A program made the position numbers and the translations under genes. Positions 7,623-13,130 of a DNA stretch of 15,777 nucleotides are shown here, piece after piece; within the stretch, counting starts at the first letter, position 1, and each line of letters begins with the position of its first letter. Under the pieces are notes generated by a model that saw only the letters and a list, made by a program, of their open reading frames with translations, was not told the DNA's origin and searched no databases. Source of the DNA: Anaerolineales bacterium (GTDB lineage Bacteria > Chloroflexota > Anaerolineae > B4-G1 > DUEL01); assembly GCA_015662065.1 (NCBI GenBank), contig DQUX01000285.1:1-15777 (forward strand), given 5' to 3'.

Positions 7623-8371
7623 CGGTTTGTCCTCCTCGGGCGGGTGGTCGGCCTGCCGTGGCGCAGCAGCCACCGCTCCGCCTGACGCAGGTCCTGGACC
7701 GTGTCCACGTCCATCCAGGCAGCGCCGGAGACCTCTCGGGCCCAGAGGCCCGGTCCTCGTTCGATGAGCCAGCGCATCGTCTCGGTGAGGGTGGGGGGGC
7801 GGCTGGCACTGCTTCGCACCGCCTCGACGGCGCGGAATATGAAGGGGGTGAACCAGAAGAGACCGGTGTCCACGCCGTTGTAGCGGGGAAGCCCTTTGCC
7901 GATGTGCGCGATCCGGCCATCTGGCTTCACCCACACGAGCGTGGCCTCTTCCGGCCGGACCCAGCGGGCGTGCCGGTCCACGCACAGGGTGTTGCGGCGC
8001 GGGATGGGCCGGAGTATGCGCCGGACCAACGCCGGTGAGACCAGGTGGTCCCCCATCATCAACAGGAAGGGACGGTCGCCCACCGCCTCTCGCGCCGCGT
8101 AAAGGGAGAGGGCGCTGCCGCGGCCGACATGCCGACTGCGGACGTAGCGGAGATGCACCCCGAAGGCGCTGCCGTCTCCCAGGGCGCGCCGGATGTGTTC
8201 TCCTCGGTAGCCATCCACGATGACGATCTGCACAACGCCGGTTTGGGCCAGGGCCCTCAGGATATGGTGGATCAGGGGTTGTCCGGCCACCGACACCAAC
8301 GGTTTGGGTCGGTGGTGGGTCAGTGGTACCATTCGCGTGCCGTCGCCGGCTGCCAGGATCACGGCTAGCAT
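7610..8371 (-). CDS. Sugar/inositol-phosphate nucleotidyltransferase (IPCT-like)
   Basis: This is a 253-aa NTP-transferase-fold enzyme, expected to activate a sugar or inositol phosphate with CTP or another NTP. The nucleotide-binding loop LAAGDGTRMVPLT (G9, G11, R13) is intact, as are RPKPLV (K23), MMGDH (metal-binding D108), GVDTGLF (166-172) and WMDVDT (219-224, D221 and D223). This pattern fits CTP:inositol-1-phosphate cytidylyltransferase, and the downstream overlapping gene encodes a CDP-alcohol phosphotransferase that could use the product. The two would give CDP-inositol and then an inositol phosphodiester. The start is secure: AAGGAGGTGA (8378-8387), a full anti-Shine-Dalgarno match, lies 6 nt upstream of the ATG. 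A glucose- or mannose-1-phosphate nucleotidyltransferase is the main alternative. Its promoter appears to be about 470 nt upstream. Confidence 0.75.
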   Translation of the reverse strand: MLAVILAAGDGTRMVPLTHHRPKPLVSVAGQPLIHHILRALAQTGVVQIVIVDGYRGEHIRRALGDGSAFGVHLRYVRSRHVGRGSALSLYAAREAVGDRPFLLMMGDHLVSPALVRRILRPIPRRNTLCVDRHARWVRPEEATLVWVKPDGRIAHIGKGLPRYNGVDTGLFWFTPFIFRAVEAVRSSASRPPTLTETMRWLIERGPGLWAREVSGAAWMDVDTVQDLRQAERWLLRHGRPTTRPRRTNRWTQ

Positions 8372-8387
8372 GCTGCTTCACCTCCTT

Positions 8388-8841
8388 ATCACGTACACAG
8401 GACTTGTGCGGTTCCGTTCGTTCTAACCACGGCGGCCCGGAGGACCTAGAGCCTCGCGGAGAATGCTGGGCCTCGCGGTGTCTCTCCGCCCGTCCTCTGC
8501 TCACATTATGCGATTGACGTGGTTGAGGGAGACCGCCTGGGTGTGCAGGCGTTCGGAAAGTCGGCTGTGCGGGACATCTCTCCCGGAGCGGAAGGCCCGC
8601 CGGCCGGGAGGCCCGCCTGTGGAAGGCCGGAGGTGAGTTAGGACCCACGGCTGGGCGTGGGGTGCGGCTAGGCCGAGAGAAGGAGTGGCAGGTCGTGTCG
8701 GTGCGGAATGTGGATCGTCCGGCAGGTCGTTCCCTGCTGCCGATGGGAGTTGGGCCGGAAGCCTGCCCACGCCCTCTCGTGGGGAGACTCGTCCCGCCTG
8801 GTAGTTACGCTCCTGCCTCCGTTCCTTTGGGGATCGAGCGC
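8388..8841 (-). other. Long GC-rich leader without a gene
   Basis: This is the interval between the predicted start of transcription and the ribosome-binding site of the nucleotidyltransferase gene. I find no credible coding frame. It contains the rod-like structure at 8644-8787, the direct repeat GGCCCGCC twice near 8594-8617, and CCGCGAGGC (minus strand) twice near 8451-8478. No T-tract terminator is seen on the minus strand, so transcription could run through to the gene. I recognise no known riboswitch core (TPP, SAM, FMN, cobalamin, T-box or c-di-GMP). Confidence 0.4.
8644..8787 (-). ncRNA. Candidate structured leader RNA (rod-shaped fold)
   Basis: Nested long-range complementarity is visible. 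CCCACG pairs with CGTGGG at the base, then a 3x3 internal loop, then GGGCGTGGG (8653-8661) pairs with CCCACGCCC (8766-8774). GGCT and GGCC next pair with GGCC and AGCC, and an apical CGGCAG/CTGCCG hairpin closes an 11-nt loop. Because the fold is an inverted repeat it exists on either strand; the minus strand is chosen because the strong promoter at 8848-8876 transcribes that way. The overall rod with an internal bubble is loosely like 6S RNA, but I recognise no family. Confidence 0.3.
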
Positions 8842-8847
8842 GGTCTG

Positions 8848-8876
8848 AGTATACCAGAGATGTGCCGAGGCGTCAA
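8848..8876 (-). promoter_or_regulatory. Strong sigma70-type promoter, extended -10
   Basis: On the minus strand the -35 TTGACG (8871-8876) and -10 TATACT (8848-8853) are separated by 17 nt, and TGG directly before the -10 gives an extended -10 element. Transcription would start near 8841, about 470 nt before the nucleotidyltransferase ATG, the first gene downstream. Only one base of each hexamer departs from consensus. Confidence 0.7.
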
Positions 8877-8917
8877 GGTGACTTTTAGTGATTCGGGGCT
8901 TTTCAAAGAATTGACTC

Positions 8918-8932
8918 AGGTGACAGTCACCT
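8918..8932. promoter_or_regulatory. AGGTGAC inverted repeat upstream of promoter
   Basis: AGGTGAC and GTCACCT flank one central base, and a third AGGTGAC at 8876-8882 abuts the -35 box of the minus-strand promoter. The palindrome is centred about 84 nt upstream of the predicted start. A dimeric regulator site is the simplest reading; no cognate protein is identifiable. Confidence 0.35.
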
Positions 8933-8961
8933 CCGCTGCACACTTTCCGGGCCGAAGAGGA

Positions 8962-9008
8962 GCCCGCGAATCCCTATTCGCGGGCGCGCCGGAATAGGAT
9001 TCCGGCGC
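8962..9008. repeat. Two abutting perfect hairpins downstream of treT
   Basis: GCCCGCGAAT/ATTCGCGGGC (8962-8971, 8976-8985; loop CCCT) is followed without a gap by GCGCCGGAAT/ATTCCGGCGC (8986-8995, 8999-9008; loop AGG). Both stems are perfect over 10 bp. They lie about 40 nt beyond the treT stop and have no T-tract. They look like REP-type intergenic palindromes that may protect the treT message or stop transcription into the next promoter region. Confidence 0.75.
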
Positions 9009-9048
9009 TACTCCCCAAACCGCCAGATAGGGCAACCGCCGTGATTTT

Positions 9049-10302
9049 CTACATTCCCTCTACGTTACCCTGCAGGCGGCGGAACAGGCTCAGATAGTCC
9101 CTCAGGTGGCGTGTGATCAGGAAATTCCGCCGCACGTGCTCCCGGCCGGCCGCTCCCATCCGTGCCGCCTCCTCGGGGTGCTCCAGCAGGTGCAGCGTCC
9201 GCTCTGCACACCCCTCCACCGAGTCCACCAGGAAGCCGGTCTGCCCGTCGATGACCTGCAGGGGAATCCCTCCGGCGTTGCCGCCCACCACCGGTTTTCC
9301 CTTCCACAGCGCTTCGGTCACCACCAGGCCGAACCCCTCGCGGGTGGATTTCTGGATCACCACGTCGCTGGTCGCCTGGAAGGCGCCCACCTCCACCGGC
9401 CCCACGCCGTGGAAGTTGTGCAGGATATGGATGTCGAAATCCTCGCCGGCGTGGCGGATGGTTCTATCCAGGTAGTACCATCCCTCGGGGTCGTCGGCGG
9501 CCATCGAGCCTACGAGCGCCAGTTGCACCCCCGGCAGCCGCCCCTTGACGATGCGATAGGCGTCGATGACGCCCAGGGGGTCCTTCCAGGGGTCGAAGCG
9601 ACTCACCTGGGTGATGAGGGGGCGGCTTACGTCTATGCCGGACCCGGCCACGATCTCCCGCGCTCGCTTTCCCGCCATCGGCACGTTCTTGGACGAGAGG
9701 GGATCGATCGTCGGCGTGATGATCGCCAGGTGGTCGTAGGACACGCCGGGGCCGACGTACTGCTCCATAGTGAAGATGCCTGCGTCGTACTCGGAGATGT
9801 AGGGGGCGAAGAAGTCCCAGTAGACGGGGTTGGGGTGGGAGGTGTCGATGTGGCAGCGCCAGATCCAGTGCCTGCTCCGCTCACGGCCGTGGTAGTGGAG
9901 GAGGCCGGCGGGCTGCGGATCGTGCACCACGACGAAATCATACTCTCCCTCAAACCTGACGGCGTTCAGCTCGTTGTACCGCCGCCAGATGTCCTTCATC
10001 TCCGCGGTGAAGGGGATATCCATCCCCTGCAGGCCGTTGTGACAGGCCTTGGTGACGTTGAAGAACTCGTCGGCCCCCTCGATGACCTGCCATCCGGCAT
10101 CCAGGCCCACATCCCGCATCAAGGGGACCAGGGTCTGTAGGATCTCCGCCACGCCGCCGCCGAAGGGGGTGGCGTTGACGTGCATAACCCGTGCCCCACG
10201 GAGGGGATCGGCCAGCCTCTCGATCTCGGCGATCACCTCCTCGCCGACGATGGGCCGGTAATCGGCCAGCCGTTTCCGTTCCGCTTCGACCCGTTGCAGC
10301 AT
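9049..10302 (-). CDS. treT: Trehalose synthase TreT (trehalose glycosyltransferring synthase, GT4)
   Basis: This cytoplasmic GT4 enzyme (417 aa, about the usual length) is predicted to join NDP-glucose, typically ADP- or UDP-glucose, to glucose, forming trehalose in one step. It closely resembles the Pyrococcus and Thermoproteus TreT proteins as I remember them: the MHVNATPFGGGVAEIL stretch with G48-G50, EGADEFFNVTK, VVHDPQP, WRCHID (H151), the donor-site QVSRFDPWK (R235, K240), GSMAADDPEGW, and the EX7E pair E322/E330 in REGFGLVVTE. The ATG at 10302 has GAGGAGAA 5-6 nt upstream and the homologous N-terminus. It is a single-gene unit with its own promoter and hairpins on both sides. Trehalose here would serve as a stress solute and pairs functionally with sucrose synthesis in operon 1. 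Confidence 0.93.
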   Translation of the reverse strand: MLQRVEAERKRLADYRPIVGEEVIAEIERLADPLRGARVMHVNATPFGGGVAEILQTLVPLMRDVGLDAGWQVIEGADEFFNVTKACHNGLQGMDIPFTAEMKDIWRRYNELNAVRFEGEYDFVVVHDPQPAGLLHYHGRERSRHWIWRCHIDTSHPNPVYWDFFAPYISEYDAGIFTMEQYVGPGVSYDHLAIITPTIDPLSSKNVPMAGKRAREIVAGSGIDVSRPLITQVSRFDPWKDPLGVIDAYRIVKGRLPGVQLALVGSMAADDPEGWYYLDRTIRHAGEDFDIHILHNFHGVGPVEVGAFQATSDVVIQKSTREGFGLVVTEALWKGKPVVGGNAGGIPLQVIDGQTGFLVDSVEGCAERTLHLLEHPEEAARMGAAGREHVRRNFLITRHLRDYLSLFRRLQGNVEGM

Positions 10303-10335
10303 AATGTTCTCCTCAACCGTCAGGGTGCCACGAAG

Positions 10336-10379
10336 CGTAAGGCGGGATGGTATCCCGCCCTACGAAGAACCGAGGTTCT
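10336..10379. repeat. Tandem hairpins in the treT 5' leader
   Basis: CGTAAGGCGGGAT and ATCCCGCCCTACG (10336-10348, 10352-10364) form a 13-bp stem with a single mismatch and loop GGT. One base later AGAACC/GGTTCT (10366-10371, 10374-10379) forms a second short stem. Both lie within the first 50 nt of the predicted treT transcript. They may stabilise the 5' end or carry regulation, or simply be an inserted repeat. Confidence 0.65.
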
Positions 10380-10388
10380 CAGGCGCCG

Positions 10389-10418
10389 ATTATACCACAT
10401 CTCGTGTCTTTATGTGAC
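10389..10418 (-). promoter_or_regulatory. treT promoter, extended -10
   Basis: On the minus strand a perfect TATAAT (10389-10394) is preceded by TGG, an extended -10 element. A weak -35, GTCACA (10413-10418, 4 of 6 consensus bases), sits 18 nt further upstream. The expected start near 10382 leaves an 80-nt leader before the treT ATG. The -35 region runs into the end of the upstream gene remnant. Confidence 0.65.
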
Positions 10419-10420
10419 CC

Positions 10421-10993
10421 TCAGGCCAGGCTCACATCCATCCGGTGGACCCGCCCCTCCCGCACGTCCATCCCCCTGGAGGTGTCCAGGCTGCCTCCGG
10501 ATACTGTCTGAACCCTCCCATCCCTGTAGCTCAGCGTGTACGCCGCCGCTCGAGCCCCGTCTTCTCCGAAGGCAGCCTTCCTCTTCTCGTTGTGATAGAC
10601 GGTCAACACCCTGCCGATGAGCCGGAACGCGAAACAGTTCTCGGGGATAAAGACATCTGTCCATCCGTCCCTCTCGTCCCCTCGTGGATATCGCCGATCT
10701 CGCCCTGCCGGCATAGCGAGAGAAGCCCGGCCAGGACCTCCTCATATGTTCCTGGGACGTTGACCACCGGTGGGTTGTACCCATCGGTCTGGAGCAGATT
10801 GATGAAGGTGATGATGTCTCTGTCCCCGAGGTCCGGGAAGAACCAGCCGTTCATCCGCTGTCTCAAATAGGGTGGGCATGCCGCCGCGCATCACGTTATC
10901 GAGGAAGGTCTGCTGGCAATAACGATCGAATAGCGGAATGTTGCTTGCGGTGAAGGCCATGTTTTCGATTTGGCCGATAGAGAAGTTCCTCAC
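10421..10993 (-). pseudogene. Frameshifted, truncated carbohydrate-enzyme-like remnant
   Basis: Three minus-strand frames continue one another. Frame one covers about 10993-10860 (MAFTASNIPLFDRYCQQTF, then DNVMRGG). Frame two covers about 10865-10690 (MNGWFFPDLGDRDIITFINL). Frame three runs to the TGA at 10421 (DGWTDVFIPENCFAFRLIG, then VLTVYHNEKRKAAFG). Each has protein-like composition but none stands alone. The segments resemble, from memory and with low confidence, parts of large cellobiose-phosphorylase-like proteins of thermophilic bacteria, with a probable internal deletion near 10860 and a small frameshift near 10680. The 5' end stops exactly at the palindrome cluster from 10994, which may mark the breakpoint. 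The position between treT and a sugar importer fits a lost sugar-enzyme gene. Confidence 0.65.
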
Positions 10994-10994
10994 C

Positions 10995-11016
10995 GCCCGG
11001 CGCTAAACCGTCGGGC
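10995..11016. repeat. Structured palindromic repeat, copy 2 of 3 (diverged)
   Basis: GCCCGGCG and CGTCGGGC pair over 8 bp, including one G-T wobble, around CTAAAC. Relative to the copy at 6150-6171 the fourth pair is flipped from G-C to C-G and the sixth is G-T, so pairing survives sequence change. The flank CTCGG after the stem is shared with the 6147 copy. Confidence 0.55.
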
Positions 11017-11076
11017 TCGGAGCTAACCCCGCTTCGCGGGCTCCCTACAGCCTCCGCCAGGAGGGTTGGACTTCCA

Positions 11077-11101
11077 GCCGGACGGTTCGGCGTCCGGCGG
11101 G
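11077..11101 (+). repeat. Structured palindromic repeat, copy 3 of 3
   Basis: GCCGGACG/CGTCCGGC (11077-11084, 11091-11098) enclose GTTCGG. The 25-nt unit differs from the minus-strand copy at 6147-6171 only by an A-to-G and a T-to-C change that face each other in the stem. Confidence 0.7.
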
Positions 11102-11201
11102 CCGGATGAGGCAGCGCCGGCACTCAAGGGGAGGATCATCCGTCAACGAGAAGTCGAGCGGCAGCCTGTAGCCCGCGGTTTCAACCGTCCGCCGGGTCGC
11201 A

Positions 11202-12062
11202 CTAGCCCTTGACAGAACCGGCCAGCAGTCCCTGGACGAAGTAGCGCTGCAGGGAGAAGAACAGGACCAGGGGCAGAGCCATAGAGACGAACGCCGCTGC
11301 AGTGAGCAGGTGCCAGTCCTGCCCCATAGATTGCACGAGGGCAGACAACTTGAGCGTCAGCGGTGCTACTTCTTCTGTCCCTCCCAGGTAGATCAGGGCG
11401 ACCAAGAGGTCGTTCCAGACCCATAGGAACTGGAAGATGGCCAGCGATGCGATGGCCGGCACGGAGAGGGGGAGGACCAGGCGGGTGAAGGCGGTGAGGT
11501 GGGAAGCGCCGTCCAGAAAAGCGGATTCGAGCAGGTCTTTGGGTAGCGTGCCGATGAAATTGCGCAACAGATAGACGGCGAAGGGCAGCCCGTAGCCGGT
11601 GTGGGCCAGCCAGATGCCCAGAAAGGCGCCGCTTAGCCCCAGTCGGTTGTATACCCGCAGGAGGGGGATCAGGGTCATCTGGAGGGGGATCACCAGCAGG
11701 CCCACCACGACCACGAAGAGGACCTGACGGCCGGGGAAATCCATCCAGGCGAACGCATACGCGGCGAAGGCCGCCACGGTGATCGGGATGATAGTGGACG
11801 GGATCGCGATGGTCAGGCTGTTGAGAAACGCCCGCCCCATACCCTCGGCGGTGAGGACGTGGATGTAGTTATCCAACTGGAACTGGGTGAAGTCGAAGGG
11901 GTGCTGAAAGACCGTCCACCAGCCGGTGCTGAAGACGTCGTTCTTGGGTCGGAAAGAACCGACCAGCAGCCCCACCGAAGGCAAAGACCAGACGAGGGTG
12001 ATACCGATGATGATCATATGCAGCGGTATGGCCGACACGACCCTTCTCAGCCTGTCGCTCAT
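11202..12062 (-). CDS. ABC alpha-glucoside transporter permease, AglG/MalG-like
   Basis: This is the second membrane subunit of the minus-strand CUT1 importer (286 aa). Hydrophobic segments lie near residues 12-34, 78-105, 112-135, 145-165, 200-215 and 250-275. The EAA loop is at about 179-198 (E179, A181, D184, G185, P198). It most resembles AglG of alpha-glucoside (sucrose, trehalose, maltose) systems, including the early GSFRPKNDVFSTGWW stretch. Its ATG overlaps the preceding permease stop as ATGA (12059-12062), with AGGAGG 7 nt upstream, so the two permeases are translationally coupled in equal amounts. It is the last gene of the operon; a repeat cluster rather than a clear terminator follows. 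No ATPase gene follows, unlike the classical agl operon. Confidence 0.92.
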   Translation of the reverse strand: MSDRLRRVVSAIPLHMIIIGITLVWSLPSVGLLVGSFRPKNDVFSTGWWTVFQHPFDFTQFQLDNYIHVLTAEGMGRAFLNSLTIAIPSTIIPITVAAFAAYAFAWMDFPGRQVLFVVVVGLLVIPLQMTLIPLLRVYNRLGLSGAFLGIWLAHTGYGLPFAVYLLRNFIGTLPKDLLESAFLDGASHLTAFTRLVLPLSVPAIASLAIFQFLWVWNDLLVALIYLGGTEEVAPLTLKLSALVQSMGQDWHLLTAAAFVSMALPLVLFFSLQRYFVQGLLAGSVKG

Positions 12063-13051
12063 CGGATGGCCTCCTGTTCCTGAAAGCGCCGGATGTTGGC
12101 CGCCATAACGGGGATGATGGCCAAAAGCAGGATCACGGCGATGGCGCTGGCACGCCCAAAGTCGCGGAAGTGGAACATCTCTTTGTACATGCGGTTGGCC
12201 AGGACCTCAGTGCCGCGGTTGCCGTTTGTCAGCACAAAGACTATGTCGAAGGCTTTCAGCGCGTTGATGATGACCGTGGTGGCCACCACGGCGATGGTCG
12301 AGCTGATCATCGGCACGATGACGCGCCAGAAGATCTGCCACCCGTTGGCCCCATCCACCCGCGCTGCCTCTATGATCTCGGTGGGGATGCTCTTGATGGC
12401 GGCCGACAGGACGACCATGCAGAAGCCGGTCTGGAGCCATACGCCGACGGCGATGAGGGCAAAATTGTTTGTGGCCTTGTTCACCAGCCACCCCACGGGC
12501 TCTGCGCCCAGGAGACTGACCAGGGTGGCGTTCAGGAGGCCGATCTGGGGCACCTCCGCCGGCTTGAAAGCGTAGACGAAGCGCCAGATCACGCTGGCGC
12601 CTACGAAGGAGATGGCGAGGGGCAGGAAGATGATGGACTTGGCCACCGTCTCGTAGCGGACCCGGTTGGCGAGCACGGCGATGATCAGCCCCAGGCCGAC
12701 GCTGAAGGTGGTCAGCAGCACCAGCCAGAGCAAGTTGTTGCGGAAGGCGACGCGCATGGCCGGGTTGGTGACGGTGAAGATGTAGTTGTCCAGGCCGACG
12801 AAACGCTCGGAGTGTTTGTCCAAGAAGCTGAGGTAGACCGTGTTGAGGGTGGGGTAGACCAGGTAGAAAGTTAGGATGAAGAGCAACGGCCCCAGGTATA
12901 CCCACGGTCGGATGCGCTGCTGCGCTTTGTCTGGGAGGAGCCTGATCAGGAGGTCCATAACGACGTACAGCGCGACTATCCCGCCCACTCCCACCAGTAT
13001 AGCCAGAAGCATAGTGAGGATCTGGCCTATATAGGTCGACAAGGGTACCAT
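12059..13051 (-). CDS. ABC alpha-glucoside transporter permease, AglF/MalF-like
   Basis: This is the first membrane subunit of the importer (330 aa). An N-terminal hydrophobic segment (about 8-37) precedes a basic loop, followed by segments near 50-75, 106-129, 138-160, 197-216, 248-270 and 304-320. The EAA loop is at about 228-247 (E228, A229, A230, D233, G234, P247). The extra N-terminal helix and overall length fit the AglF group. The ATG at 13051 has only a moderate ribosome-binding site (GGGGTGA, about 5 nt upstream). It is separated from the binding-protein gene by 79 nt containing a strong stem-loop, so it is likely made in lower amounts than the binding protein. Partners are the binding protein upstream and the AglG-like permease downstream. 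Confidence 0.92.
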   Translation of the reverse strand: MVPLSTYIGQILTMLLAILVGVGGIVALYVVMDLLIRLLPDKAQQRIRPWVYLGPLLFILTFYLVYPTLNTVYLSFLDKHSERFVGLDNYIFTVTNPAMRVAFRNNLLWLVLLTTFSVGLGLIIAVLANRVRYETVAKSIIFLPLAISFVGASVIWRFVYAFKPAEVPQIGLLNATLVSLLGAEPVGWLVNKATNNFALIAVGVWLQTGFCMVVLSAAIKSIPTEIIEAARVDGANGWQIFWRVIVPMISSTIAVVATTVIINALKAFDIVFVLTNGNRGTEVLANRMYKEMFHFRDFGRASAIAVILLLAIIPVMAANIRRFQEQEAIR

Positions 13052-13075
13052 CGTTTCACCCCATCCTGTAGGGTT

Positions 13076-13106
13076 GAGGCAACCCGTCGTTAAGACGGGT
13101 TGCCTC
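13076..13106 (-). other. Intercistronic stem-loop between binding protein and permease
   Basis: GAGGCAACCCGTC and GACGGGTTGCCTC form a perfect 13-bp stem with loop GTTAA. It lies 25 nt after the binding-protein stop and 24 nt before the AglF-like ATG. No T-tract follows it on the minus strand. Position and strength match malE-malF-type elements that favour binding-protein expression; operon 1 has an unrelated stem in the same place. Confidence 0.7.
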
Positions 13107-13130
13107 GATGTCCTCAGAGTGATCGTCGGC

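Larger units (their letters stand above)
10994..11201. repeat. Cluster of at least five palindromic repeats
   Basis: This 208-nt gene-free stretch lies between the permease stop and the truncated remnant. It contains stems at 10995-11016 (repeat copy 2), 11028-11040 (CCCGC/GCGGG, loop TTC), 11051-11064 (CCTCC/GGAGG, loop GCCA), 11077-11098 (repeat copy 3, inverted relative to copy 2) and 11176-11187 (CGGTT/AACCG). Copies 2 and 3 form the inverted ends of a unit of about 105 bp, as a small non-coding element would. No transposase or target duplication is recognisable. Confidence 0.65.

Noticed and set aside
5971..8648. Very long open frames on the minus strand in alternative phases (about 650 and 770 codons)
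   Set aside because: They are products of high GC with few stop codons. Only the last 432 codons of the longer frame have domain structure; the rest is Arg/Pro/Gly-rich antisense or out-of-phase sequence over better genes.
8644..8787. Firm 6S RNA or RNase P RNA call
   Set aside because: The rod shape is only loosely 6S-like, the transcript start would lie over 50 nt outside it, and none of the conserved RNase P motifs is present.
8501..8997. Small frames on both strands in the leader region (89 to 111 codons)
   Set aside because: Their composition is Pro/Arg/Ser-rich and matches no family I know; the region is better explained as a structured untranslated leader.
10994..11201. CRISPR array
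   Set aside because: The palindromes differ in sequence and spacing; there are no regular direct repeats with unique spacers and no cas gene.
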